DNA from: a virus
IMG/VR virus record: IMGVR_UViG_3300043772_002678
Coordinates: 1 to 27,438 of that record
Direction: 5' to 3' (one strand)
DNA: 27,438 bases
How positions within the stretch are numbered: position 1 is the first letter of the stretch; each line of letters begins with the position of its first letter. Shown here one piece after another: positions 14,016-20,941 of this stretch. A model generated the notes under the pieces. The model was not told the DNA's origin, made no database searches, and was given only the letters and a program-made list of their open reading frames with translations. The position numbers and the translations under genes are program-made.

Positions 14016-16264
14016 GTCTTGACTTCCGTTTTCCTTCTGGGTTTCCGTTTCCGCTTCCGTTCCACTGCGTCCGAAATCTCTGGCACGTTGCAGCCCATGA
14101 CCGAGCCCAGAACGAGGCAGCCCGTCGTCGTGTCGAGCCAATGGTTTTCTGCCCCGGGTCTGAGTCTCCACTCCATAACAGTCCGGCCGCGGCCTTCGGT
14201 CTGGGTGGCAAACTCCGCCGTTAAATGTTCGGCGTACATCCGATGTTTGCCGTCGTAAAGACTGACCGCTCCGGGGTGCCCGATCCTGATAGCGAGCTGG
14301 TCGTGGAGGTTCGTTTTCCAGAAGTTCACGTCGACCGTCAGCGTCTTGACGTCTGAGACTGTTTTTCGTTTCGGCATCACCCAGCCCAGACCGACTCGAG
14401 AACCGGCGTCGAACTTTCTCTCCTGAATCGGCTTGTCTGCGGCGCGGTAGGATTGCCCGAAATACGCCATCAGACGTTTCGCGTGGTCCGATCTCCGCAG
14501 AGCCTCTCTCACGAGGGTCGTCTGCCAGCGAGCATCGAAGGCCGCTACGCTGAGCGGGATGTCGTCTCCGTCTTCCGTTTTCCACTCGATTGAGAAAAGC
14601 CAGTCTGCCAAGTCAGTGATGCCCTGAGAAAGTGCGGCCATGTCGCCGCGTCGAGGGTACTTTCTGTTAAGAGTCTTGCGGGCTTCCCTTAGCGTGAAAT
14701 ATGGATCGTCCTGTTCTGGCCATGTGCCGTATCGCACAACGTGTCCGCTGCCGTCCTGTTTGAATGCGGCGACCGTGTAATAGAGCAGCGAGCCCTGAAC
14801 GTCGCAATCGGCCACGAGCTGAGTATACCCGCGAGGAATCACTCCGCGGCCGCACTGGATGTTTCGATCCGTTGCCAGGTCGGAAGCCGATAACCACGTC
14901 CGCCCGCTCTTGCTGTCGTCCTCTGGTTCGTTCTGCAGTTCCGAAAAGAAACCGGAGCGGCTGCGATAGTACCATTCCATCGCGTGCTGTATGGCCGATA
15001 CCTCACCACGGTCGGCGGCAAAACGAGCCTCCCAGCTCGCCTCAGCGCTGGAATCCATCGCGGCACGGTTCGCGACGTAGTATTTCGTCGCGTCTCTGAT
15101 GTCTCCGTGAGTTCTCAGGCTGTTTGCTCGCACTTCCGCATACTGGGACCAGAGCCGCATGGCCTCCTCATCCGGCATCGATCGCAGGAACTTTCGGCGG
15201 AGGCCGCACCAGTCGGGGTGAAGTTCCGGCGTGAGCAGTCTGTCGGCGGCGTCGTCCTTCCTGATAACCGTGCATGTGACGAGAGCACAAAACGCGGAGT
15301 CGGGGCCGGCCATTCCGACGAGATCGTTCTGTATGACCTCGTTTCGGTTGTGGCATTGCAGCGGCGACATAGCCGACTCGCGAGTCTGAAAGTCATCGCA
15401 AAGCAGCATTGACGGCCGTATCACTCGACCGTCTGGGAGCGTGTGAAGCGCTCCGCGGACTGCCTCGAGCAATCCCGCCGCGCCAATGATAGCACCGGTC
15501 CCGGGGTATCCCTTGAGCGTTGCGAAGCAGAGCGTTTTGTTGTTTGTGGCGATGTTGGTCGACTCGCCGCGGAACAACTGGCCCCGGGCTCGGTTGGCCA
15601 CTCCCTCCAATGCGACAAATGGAAAAGCGACTTCCGGAAACAACTGGAGCAGCATCTCGTTGTGGGTGAGTTCGACGCTGAGGTCTCGGAGCAGTTTCTC
15701 GGCTTTGCCGCTGTTGGCTGCCGTTAAGATCGCGTAGGAATGGATCCGGCGACACACGGCCCAGAGCATCGCCCGCATTACGATTGTACTTTTGCCCGTT
15801 CCTCGTGGCATCCCGATTGCGCGAAACCCGCCGGACTCGATCACCTTCTGCAGTTCGTTAATCAGGATGAGGTGATCCTCGCACCACCCGAGGCGGAAGG
15901 CGTGCGGGAATACTGTTTCGAGAAACCTTTGGAGGCTCGCCTCACACGCGGCCCGTTTCTCAGGATCCGTGACCGGCGGAAGGGGGCCAATGTCCCGGCC
16001 TGCTTTGCTTTTGGCTCGGGACCGTTTCGCCGCGTCGGCCTTGTGTCGCTCATAGGCTGAAAGGTTGGCCTCGTGATCGTGCTCCGGTGCGTGGTCGCCT
16101 GTGGCATTCGATCGGCGCAGGAGTTCCAGCTCGGCGTCGGTGGCGACATGCTCAATTCGGTCGGGGTCGTAGTCAGCCCGCGCGAGCAGATCCAGCAGCG
16201 TCTGTCTTTCCAGATCGCTGTAATGACTCCAACAGTCGAGCGGCTCCTCGTCGATGGCCATCAT
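14012..16264 (-). CDS. terminase large subunit, GpA-like
   Basis: The 750-residue packaging motor ATPase and nuclease. Walker A is MPRGTGKST at ~152-160, with an adenine/coupling segment SYAILTAANSGKAEK following, and Walker B is SMLLCDDF at ~285-292. The C-terminal half carries the nuclease-like domain with acidic residues (LVADCDVQGSLLYY, SVAAFDARWQTTLV) and ends in NHWLDTTTGCLVLGSVMG, the typical GpA-family terminus. The N-terminal ~90 residues are polar (EHDHEANLSAYERHK) and variable. Starts at 16264 and 16261 are both ATG. The first ~92 bases overlap the small-subunit gene, longer than the other overlaps in this operon. Confidence 0.9.
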   Translation of the reverse strand: MMAIDEEPLDCWSHYSDLERQTLLDLLARADYDPDRIEHVATDAELELLRRSNATGDHAPEHDHEANLSAYERHKADAAKRSRAKSKAGRDIGPLPPVTDPEKRAACEASLQRFLETVFPHAFRLGWCEDHLILINELQKVIESGGFRAIGMPRGTGKSTIVMRAMLWAVCRRIHSYAILTAANSGKAEKLLRDLSVELTHNEMLLQLFPEVAFPFVALEGVANRARGQLFRGESTNIATNNKTLCFATLKGYPGTGAIIGAAGLLEAVRGALHTLPDGRVIRPSMLLCDDFQTRESAMSPLQCHNRNEVIQNDLVGMAGPDSAFCALVTCTVIRKDDAADRLLTPELHPDWCGLRRKFLRSMPDEEAMRLWSQYAEVRANSLRTHGDIRDATKYYVANRAAMDSSAEASWEARFAADRGEVSAIQHAMEWYYRSRSGFFSELQNEPEDDSKSGRTWLSASDLATDRNIQCGRGVIPRGYTQLVADCDVQGSLLYYTVAAFKQDGSGHVVRYGTWPEQDDPYFTLREARKTLNRKYPRRGDMAALSQGITDLADWLFSIEWKTEDGDDIPLSVAAFDARWQTTLVREALRRSDHAKRLMAYFGQSYRAADKPIQERKFDAGSRVGLGWVMPKRKTVSDVKTLTVDVNFWKTNLHDQLAIRIGHPGAVSLYDGKHRMYAEHLTAEFATQTEGRGRTVMEWRLRPGAENHWLDTTTGCLVLGSVMGCNVPEISDAVERKRKRKPRRKTEVKT

Positions 16265-16604
16265 CTGGGACGACCCTCACGTCTTTCGGGAGGAGTCGCC
16301 AGTCGCTCCAGTATCGTCTGAGCTTCGCCTCCGCGTCTTGCTGCACTTTGTACCACGGACTCAGCTCCTCTCCGATGACGTTGCCTTCTTTGTCGTACTT
16401 GCTGACGGACATTGCCAGTTTTCCGTCATCCGTCAGTGCCGCCGTCGCGGCGGCATACTGTGCCCACGTTTGGCAGTATGTCGCGACCTGCACGCGGCTG
16501 GCTCTGCCCAGCATGTCGCGGCTTTTCAGTTCCAGCAGAGTATCTTTCCAAATCGCCTGACCCTCTTCGGCGACCCACGGGGGGCACTCGTCGCCGAGAT
16601 CCAT
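16173..16604 (-). CDS. terminase small subunit, P27-like
   Basis: The 143-residue protein starts MDLGDECPPWVAEEG. It shows the P27-type pattern: WKDTLLELKSRDML, then the helix QVATYCQTWAQYAAATAAL, and a KVQQDAEAKLRRYWSDWRL helix that mediates DNA recognition and oligomerisation. It lies directly upstream of the large subunit and shares 92 bases with it. The last ~30 residues (ARLLESLQRSGKTDAAG) come from that overlap and may be dispensable. AGGGGAAATGAC upstream supports the start. Confidence 0.75.
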   Translation of the reverse strand: MDLGDECPPWVAEEGQAIWKDTLLELKSRDMLGRASRVQVATYCQTWAQYAAATAALTDDGKLAMSVSKYDKEGNVIGEELSPWYKVQQDAEAKLRRYWSDWRLLPKDVRVVPDDGHRRGAARLLESLQRSGKTDAAGSARAG

Positions 16605-16605
16605 G

Positions 16606-16911
16606 TCATTTCCCCTGGTGGAAGATGTCCCAAAGAAAAAACGCTACCTTGATTGCCAGAGCATACTGGGGAAAGATTGAGGCGAAGAACATTCCGAGAA
16701 ACCCCAGTGCTCGCCGTGCCGCTTCTTCGCGTGACTTCGGAGGGTGCTCTGAGTTCATCACGCGGTAGAATGATTTGCTTGCCGCCTTGATGTTTTTTTC
16801 CCGGCGGTTGGATTTCCGTTCGTTTTGCGGGTCGATCCCATCGGCCAGCATCACACCGTCCGACATGAAACGAGCCATCGCGGCGGATTCGTAATCTGTT
16901 TCTGTCGTCAT
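16606..16911 (-). CDS. small protein with hydrophobic C-terminus, unknown
   Basis: The 101-residue reading starts MTTETDYESAAMARFM at 16911, overlapping the upstream stop by ATGA; a longer open frame upstream is not coding-like. The middle is basic (ERKSNRREKNIKAASK), and the C-terminal third has hydrophobic helices (LGFLGMFFASIF, ALAIKVAFFLWDIF). It could be membrane-associated, for example a holin, or a virion component. It precedes terminase, an odd place for a structural protein. Function is not recognised. Confidence 0.6.
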   Translation of the reverse strand: MTTETDYESAAMARFMSDGVMLADGIDPQNERKSNRREKNIKAASKSFYRVMNSEHPPKSREEAARRALGFLGMFFASIFPQYALAIKVAFFLWDIFHQGK

Positions 16912-17945
16912 TGAAACCTCACAGTAAGGTCTGGCGCTCCGTCGAGTTCCAGCGTCGCCCATGAAAGATCGTCAGCAAAGGAAACGCCGCGGAGTGTCGT
17001 CGACAATGAGACACCGAATTTGCGGACAGAAACGATTGCCCCGGGCGCGATCTGAACGCGCCCGGGGCGAATCGAGATAGTGCGATCACTTCCCTTCCAC
17101 GATGCTGAAACACCTTGATTCGGAAACTCGACCGACTGTTTCGAAAGCAAGTCCGCGGCCCACTTCCGCGCGCCTTCGGGTGTGTCTACAGAGATTTCGA
17201 ATAAGCCCTGCACGGCCTGTGTCTCGCTAAGATTTGCCCCTCTCAGCAAATGAGCCGCAAGAACTCCGGCGACGACCTCCGGCGAGCCCTGAGCGTTTGA
17301 AATGACGGCACTGACAGTTTGATCGTCGAAGGTTGGAACCCTGTCAAAGTGGTCATCGTCGTGGAGTGCGTACAATTGCTCGGCCTCCCACGATTCCAGA
17401 AACCACGATTGCCAGTGCTTCCCCTGATGTGGTCCGCCTGTTCGGAGGTGGTTGAGAATCTCAGACTTTGCTGGGCGTTTCTTGTTGTTCAGTTCGACGG
17501 CCATCTCGTTCTGGCGGCGATACGATGGCGGCTGAATGACCTCCCGTTCGGTCTGGACAGTGTACTCGTGAGGAACGCCCCCAATCGCTTTGCCGTGCAA
17601 TTCACGAGCCTTCGCGATCGTGATGATGTTTAAGGGACTGCCGCCGGACGCGAGGAAACGCCGCTTCGCTGCTGGACAGTTTGCGCACCAGTCCTCCGAA
17701 ACGAGCCATCGTTCTGCGATCTTCGCGGAGGATTTCACGAGCCCACTGGATGCCGCGGAAACCTCCCAATGGATGAGAGGCGGAGAACTCGGAACCACGA
17801 CGGCAGGAGTCTGAGCTGCTGGCAGTGACTCTGCTTCGACCGCCGCCGTAGTTTCCGATTTTCTAAAGTCGTCCGGAAGATTCGGGCCGTCCATCGACGC
17901 CAGAATTCCGGCGTCGATAATCAGGATGAGCGCGAGAATATTCAT
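16908..17945 (-). CDS. exported thioredoxin-like protein
   Basis: The 345-residue protein starts MNILALILIIDAGILA, an N-terminal hydrophobic segment (signal or anchor), so it probably acts outside the cytoplasm. Residues 83-96 are SEDWCANCPAAKRR, a CxxC motif after a Trp as in thioredoxin-like oxidoreductases, and GGVPHEY near 122-128 provides the expected cis-Pro. Next comes a LRTGGPHQGKHWQSW/ALHDDDH segment, followed by a C-terminal beta-rich domain (KGSDRTISIRPGRVQ) of unknown function. ATG 17945 is chosen because it gives an ATGA overlap with the papain-like gene; GTG 17951 would add two residues. It may act in envelope redox chemistry or virion disulphide handling. This is inference. Confidence 0.65.
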   Translation of the reverse strand: MNILALILIIDAGILASMDGPNLPDDFRKSETTAAVEAESLPAAQTPAVVVPSSPPLIHWEVSAASSGLVKSSAKIAERWLVSEDWCANCPAAKRRFLASGGSPLNIITIAKARELHGKAIGGVPHEYTVQTEREVIQPPSYRRQNEMAVELNNKKRPAKSEILNHLRTGGPHQGKHWQSWFLESWEAEQLYALHDDDHFDRVPTFDDQTVSAVISNAQGSPEVVAGVLAAHLLRGANLSETQAVQGLFEISVDTPEGARKWAADLLSKQSVEFPNQGVSASWKGSDRTISIRPGRVQIAPGAIVSVRKFGVSLSTTLRGVSFADDLSWATLELDGAPDLTVRFQ

Positions 17946-18919
17946 CGCCACTGGCTCCCCTCTCTAAGTTCAAAGTGCCACGATTCCGCGTCGCCGCTTC
18001 TGAACGCCTTGTCCATGTCTGATCGATAAACGCCAGAACATCCCAGAGGCAGCTCATACGTTGAACCGTCGCGGAGTTTGAGCAGGTTCGGGCCGCTCGG
18101 CGTGTTGTCTCCCCAGCTTTGCCAGTGGAGATAACCGTCCTCGCCGTTGTGGGCCTGAAAGATCCCGCAGAGTGTTTCACAATGTGCGGACGGAGTCGGC
18201 CGCACCATTCCGTTTGCGTCGCGTTTGCCGGTCGTTGCCCATGATCTGGAGAACGCGCCAGCAAATCCGCACGCCAAAGCGTCGGCCGTTTCCCCGGACG
18301 TATTGGCCAAATGAGCGTCGAAAGTGTGACCCTTTGCGGCGGCGACCAGATCGGCCGGCGGTCCCCTTCGGTCAGTCCCCCAGAGTTTTGCGAGATCCGG
18401 CCGACCGAAAGGATTGTCGGCGCTGAGATCCGTGCTTTCGTATTTTGCCCGTGGTATCGCCCCGTGAAGGCTCAGAGTCTTCGCGGCCATCGAGCCGAAC
18501 ATTCCGCCGCCGTTGCCCAGCGAGCTTTTGCCGATGACCGTCCGACCATACCCGTAAATGAATTCATAGGCCAGTATGACGGGTTTCGCGATAACCTGTT
18601 TTTCGTCGATCTGGCGGAGCATCGTGAGCGTTGCGGCTCGGTAGGTTCCACGGGCGACACACGAGCCGGGATCATCATCGGAACGCGGCGGCCGTCGAGC
18701 AAGTTGGAAATCGTTGCGGCGTCCGGGGAAATACTTTGCCATCAGGTGAGGCATCAAGACCGCCTGAACGCCCCGCGCCTTGAGTCGTTCCCACTCGCCG
18801 TCAATGCTGGCATTCTTTGCGCAGATCGGCTGACGACCTGCGGCGATCAATTCCACCACTGCGGCGTCTCGGATGGTGGGATCCAGCAAACAGCCGGAAA
18901 CGAACAGTTCCTCGCTCAT
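17942..18919 (-). CDS. papain-like cysteine peptidase/hydrolase candidate
   Basis: The 325-residue protein has the layout of a papain-fold enzyme: a candidate catalytic Cys (GSCVARGTYRA, C87) at the start of a helix, a candidate His (SAHCETLCGIF, H246), and HWQSWGDN at ~265-272 in the place of the 'NSWG' strand where the third residue lies, with Gln instead of Asn. The middle contains KSSLGNGGGMFGSMAAK. No signal peptide is seen. It is one of the four genes before the terminase, beside an exported thioredoxin-like protein and two small membrane proteins. This suggests a lysis or entry role (peptidoglycan endopeptidase) or a maturation function. No recognisable lysozyme or amidase exists elsewhere in the window, which makes an endolysin role worth considering. 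Confidence 0.6.
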   Translation of the reverse strand: MSEELFVSGCLLDPTIRDAAVVELIAAGRQPICAKNASIDGEWERLKARGVQAVLMPHLMAKYFPGRRNDFQLARRPPRSDDDPGSCVARGTYRAATLTMLRQIDEKQVIAKPVILAYEFIYGYGRTVIGKSSLGNGGGMFGSMAAKTLSLHGAIPRAKYESTDLSADNPFGRPDLAKLWGTDRRGPPADLVAAAKGHTFDAHLANTSGETADALACGFAGAFSRSWATTGKRDANGMVRPTPSAHCETLCGIFQAHNGEDGYLHWQSWGDNTPSGPNLLKLRDGSTYELPLGCSGVYRSDMDKAFRSGDAESWHFELREGSQWR

Positions 18920-19284
18920 TTGCCCCTCAGTTTCTTGACGATCTCCGCGCGGTTGGCCTCAGTGATGTCGATTCGTTTGGCTCGCCACTCGTCAACGCGG
19001 GAAACGTCCGTCAGTGTGCCGGCCTCTTTGAGCGTGTCGGCGATCTTGAGCAAGTGGTCGGTGTGCTGTTGCATGGTTCCGCCCAGCATCTTTGATTCGA
19101 CCGCCACGGCGAATGCGTCCCACGTTTGCTCCGGCGACGGCTTAACGGTGATCAGGTCCGGCGTCGGTTTGATCGGGTCGGGCTGCACTGGTTTCGGTGC
19201 GGATCCCTGCTGACTGAAAAGCCAGATCGCCCCGATGATCAGCACAATAGGCAGCAGGCTTCCCGTTTGCTTTTCATTTGCCAT
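18916..19284 (-). CDS. membrane-anchored small protein
   Basis: The 122-residue protein MANEKQTGSLLPIVL has one N-terminal transmembrane segment (residues 9-22, LLPIVLIIGAIWLF), a Pro/Lys-rich linker (APKPVQPDPIKPTPD) and a helical C-terminal domain (DAFAVAVESKML, DHLLKIADTLKEAG). A short N-terminus before the helix and a periplasmic linker fit a type II membrane protein such as a spanin-like or lysis accessory protein. It overlaps the upstream gene by 11 bases and the downstream gene by ATGA. Function is inferred from topology only. Confidence 0.6.
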   Translation of the reverse strand: MANEKQTGSLLPIVLIIGAIWLFSQQGSAPKPVQPDPIKPTPDLITVKPSPEQTWDAFAVAVESKMLGGTMQQHTDHLLKIADTLKEAGTLTDVSRVDEWRAKRIDITEANRAEIVKKLRGK

Positions 19285-19678
19285 CGGGTTTGACCTCCGG
19301 TGTCGTCGCCGCTTTGGCCAACAGTGCCGCCAGTTCGTCGCGGAGCGGCGAGGCTGGCAAACGGTTGACGATCGCGACGAGTGCCTCCAAAGTTTCCGCC
19401 GGCGTCAGCGTTCCGGGGCTCAGATCACTGGGACCGATCACGCCGACGAGCCGGAGAATTTTCTCGACCGCTGGGATCCTGCCGAGCTGATCGGTGATGG
19501 TGCCGACAATCTTTCCGGGACTGACCAGCAGAGCCAGAGCGATGATCAGACCGGTCTGCCAATTCAATTGGCTGAAGTCGATTTTTAGCCCGGCGGCATC
19601 CTCGGGAGTACAACCCCCGCAGAGGATGGAAAGGATTGCGGCCAACAGCAAAAGGGGCGGACCTTGTCGCGAGTGCAT
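19274..19678 (-). CDS. lipoprotein or membrane protein, first gene of the late operon
   Basis: The ATG at 19678 is chosen because GAGGT lies six bases upstream (134 residues); a GTG at 19684 adds two residues. The N-terminus MHSRQGPPLLLLAAI is a signal sequence ending ILCGGCTP, an imperfect lipobox (Cys at ~22). A second hydrophobic segment follows (TGLIIALALLV), and then an acidic helical domain (TPAETLEALVAIVNR, RDELAALLAKAA). It is the first gene behind the best late-promoter candidate. It may be a lipoprotein anchor or a holin-type protein. No homologue was recognised. Confidence 0.55.
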   Translation of the reverse strand: MHSRQGPPLLLLAAILSILCGGCTPEDAAGLKIDFSQLNWQTGLIIALALLVSPGKIVGTITDQLGRIPAVEKILRLVGVIGPSDLSPGTLTPAETLEALVAIVNRLPASPLRDELAALLAKAATTPEVKPDGK

Positions 19679-19708
19679 TGTCACACCTCGCGGAGACGTC
19701 GAGCCTTA

Positions 19709-19737
19709 AATGTGGCAAACCCCGTTTCGATTGTCAA
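19709..19737 (-). promoter_or_regulatory. candidate late promoter, leftward
   Basis: On the - strand a perfect -35 TTGACA (19737-19732) is followed after 17 bases by CACATT (19714-19709), a weak -10 (3 of 6). The first late gene starts 31 bases further downstream. The -10 region lies in an AAATGTGGCAAAC sequence similar to one at 9311, so an activator may compensate for the weak -10. The exact transcription start is not shown by the sequence. Confidence 0.45.
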
Positions 19738-19785
19738 CATCAACCCGCAGTGCTGCACTCAAACAAACAAACTCAGCAACCTTTT

Positions 19786-20163
19786 TTAGCTGTTCCCAGT
19801 GGTGTAGGTCGTCGCAGGTTGGCGGAAAGTACCTTGAGGGGGGGCCCCGAGTTCCCGGATTTCTTTTTCTATTCTGTCCCAGTCGGCCGGTCGCCAGATC
19901 GCACCACGCACCGCCAGCAGCCACGCGAGTTGATCGGGCGACGCTTTGCCCTGATCGCTCTTGAGTTCGCGAAACAGCACCACGCCGTTCCGTGCGAGGA
20001 CTAAGTCAGGGAAGCCAGCACCATCGGCCGAGACTGCAGTCCGCCAGGTCTCTTTGCCTCCGACCGTTGTCCGAGCTGGTCTGAAATGGGCGACTCGCCA
20101 GCGATGAAGGTGAGCCAGATCGATGACCTGTTTCTGAAACGCCGCCTCGGTCAGCTTTGCCAT
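19786..20163 (-). CDS. VRR-NUC domain nuclease
   Basis: The 125-residue protein starts MAKLTEAAFQKQVID at 20163. A further ATG at 20193 is actually the CAT anticodon of the tRNA remnant, so the shorter start is preferred. The nuclease motif is DGAGFPDLVLARNG, then FRELKSDQGKASPDQ: a PD-(D/E)xK core with D, E and K in the expected order, typical of VRR-NUC restriction-like nucleases common in phage replication and recombination regions. The C-terminus (REPADWDRIEKEIREL) is helical. It lies next to the attachment site and upstream of the late promoter and is transcribed leftward. The role is inferred to be DNA processing. Confidence 0.85.
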   Translation of the reverse strand: MAKLTEAAFQKQVIDLAHLHRWRVAHFRPARTTVGGKETWRTAVSADGAGFPDLVLARNGVVLFRELKSDQGKASPDQLAWLLAVRGAIWRPADWDRIEKEIRELGAPPQGTFRQPATTYTTGNS

Positions 20164-20181
20164 CGTTCGCGCCTGTTGTGA

Positions 20182-20229
20182 TAGCGGGCTCATAATCCGT
20201 TGGTTCTCGGTTCAAGTCCGAGCAGCCCT
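20182..20229 (+). other. attP core: 3' half of a CAT-anticodon tRNA gene
   Basis: The sequence forms the anticodon arm (GCGGG-CTCATAA-TCCGT, anticodon CAT at 20191-20193), a variable segment, a perfect T arm (CTCGG-TTCAAGT-CCGAG, 20206-20222) and the 3' acceptor strand CAGCCCT plus A (to 20230), with no encoded CCA. The upstream 35 bases do not form a D arm or the matching 5' acceptor (AGGGCTG expected), so this is only the 3' half of a Met or Ile2 tRNA. Integration by tyrosine recombinases into tRNA 3' ends leaves exactly such a segment. The integrase gene lies nearby and phage genes flank both sides, so this is attP in an unintegrated or tandem arrangement. Confidence 0.8.
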
Positions 20230-20265
20230 ATTTTTGAACTACGTGTTAGCACATTTGATTGCCTG

Positions 20266-20294
20266 TTGCAATGGAATAGTGATTAGTCCATAAT
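20266..20294 (+). promoter_or_regulatory. promoter of the repressor gene
   Basis: TTGCAA (20266-20271) and CATAAT (20289-20294) are separated by 17 bases, matching the sigma-70 consensus at 4 of 6 and 5 of 6. The predicted start of transcription falls at or near the ATG at 20301, implying a leaderless or near-leaderless message. The -10 lies inside the operator candidate at 20280-20294, suggesting autoregulation. Confidence 0.55.
20280..20294 (+). promoter_or_regulatory. repressor operator candidate O1
   Basis: TGATTAGTCCATAAT is the first of three copies of a shared 15-bp motif. Sites at 20563-20577 (GGATAAGTCCATATT) and 20588-20602 (GGATATATCCATATT) differ from each other at two positions and from this one at three to five. 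This copy covers the -10 of the repressor promoter. Confidence 0.5.
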
Positions 20295-20300
20295 AGGGAG

Positions 20301-20555
20301 ATGGAAGAAATGCACGACAAAGAGGAGGCAAAGCAGTTCTTGGCGAACAATGTTCGGCGAACAAGGAAGCTGCTTGGAATGACTCAGGCGGATCTCGCCA
20401 ACTCATCGGGTGTTGGGCAAGACACGATTAGCCTGATTGAGAACGGTAAAACCACACCCAATTGCTTCGATGTCGCCAACATTGCAGAAGCAATGAACAG
20501 CACAACGGAGATTCTTTTGCGGCCCGTGCCTGCTCATCATCTTCAGAAAGTTTAG
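20301..20555 (+). CDS. XRE-family repressor-like regulator
   Basis: The 84-residue protein has an XRE helix-turn-helix: RRTRKLLGMTQADLANSSG forms helices 1-2, and GQDTISLIENGKTTP the recognition part. The C-terminal helix (FDVANIAEAMNSTTEILL) completes a five-helix domain, with no long dimerisation or cleavage domain. ATG 20301 gives MEEMHDKEE; the second ATG at 20310 has AGGGAG nine bases upstream. If the promoter above is right, 20301 would be translated leaderless (as with lambda cI), so both starts are possible. It lies beside attP and integrase, in the usual place of a lysogeny control gene, and has operator motifs on both sides. The function is supported by context. Confidence 0.75.
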   Translation: MEEMHDKEEAKQFLANNVRRTRKLLGMTQADLANSSGVGQDTISLIENGKTTPNCFDVANIAEAMNSTTEILLRPVPAHHLQKV

Positions 20556-20562
20556 AAAAAAC

Positions 20563-20602
20563 GGATAAGTCCATATTGCATGGACTTGGATATATCCATA
20601 TT
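20563..20602 (+). promoter_or_regulatory. operator candidates O2 and O3
   Basis: Two copies of the repressor-site motif stand 25 bases apart centre to centre: GGATAAGTCCATATT at 20563 and GGATATATCCATATT at 20588. The second contains the perfect palindrome GGATATATCC (20588-20597). A further perfect inverted repeat AAGTCCA-N7-TGGACTT (20567-20587) links the two. They lie behind the repressor gene and before the attenuator and integrase, so they probably control the rightward transcript. Confidence 0.5.
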
Positions 20603-20651
20603 GTTCCTCTCGTCGTGATAGACGGGAGTGGTCCTTGACTCGGACGCCAAG

Positions 20652-20706
20652 CCCGCTGATTGCGATTGATCAGCGGGTTTTTTCTTTCCCGGACGAACCC
20701 GCTGAT
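20652..20706 (+). terminator. terminator with overlapping competing hairpin (attenuator candidate)
   Basis: Segment 1 (CCCGCTGAT, 20652-20660) and segment 2 (ATCAGCGGG, 20669-20677) form a perfect 9-bp stem with an 8-base loop, followed by T6 (20678-20683): a textbook rho-independent terminator. Segment 3 (AACCCGCTGAT, 20696-20706) is fully complementary to segment 2 plus TT (11 bp), so 2:3 pairing would break the terminator and include its T run. This gives two mutually exclusive structures between the repressor and the integrase. Confidence 0.7.
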
Positions 20707-20941
20707 CTCGTTTAATACAAAACCCATCAGCAGGGAGTGTTTATGGAAAGCCTCACGGAATGTTGTGGTTGCTCGCCGCAGAGTAACACTCAGAGTTCTT
20801 GGAATGCGGGGTTTTCCGCACCCGAGGGAACTGTTTCGATTCTTGCTTGTGTCGCGGAAACGGTCGCGGGTAATCCTGTTGCCATCGTTACGCGAAGTAT
20901 CTCAAACGAGATCACGGAGGGTCGTCTTAGGACTGACCACG

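Noticed and set aside
14016-14585. N-terminal extension of the zinc-ribbon protein
   Set aside because: The extra part lies within the terminase gene and reads as shadow. The ATGA overlap at 14012-14015 supports the shorter start.
20164-20193. Start of the VRR-NUC gene at 20193
   Set aside because: This ATG is the complement of the tRNA anticodon inside the attachment core. The start at 20163 fits the domain.
20157-20232. A complete tRNA gene around the CAT anticodon
   Set aside because: Only the anticodon arm, T arm and 3' acceptor are present. The 35 bases before the anticodon cannot form a D arm or pair with CAGCCCT.
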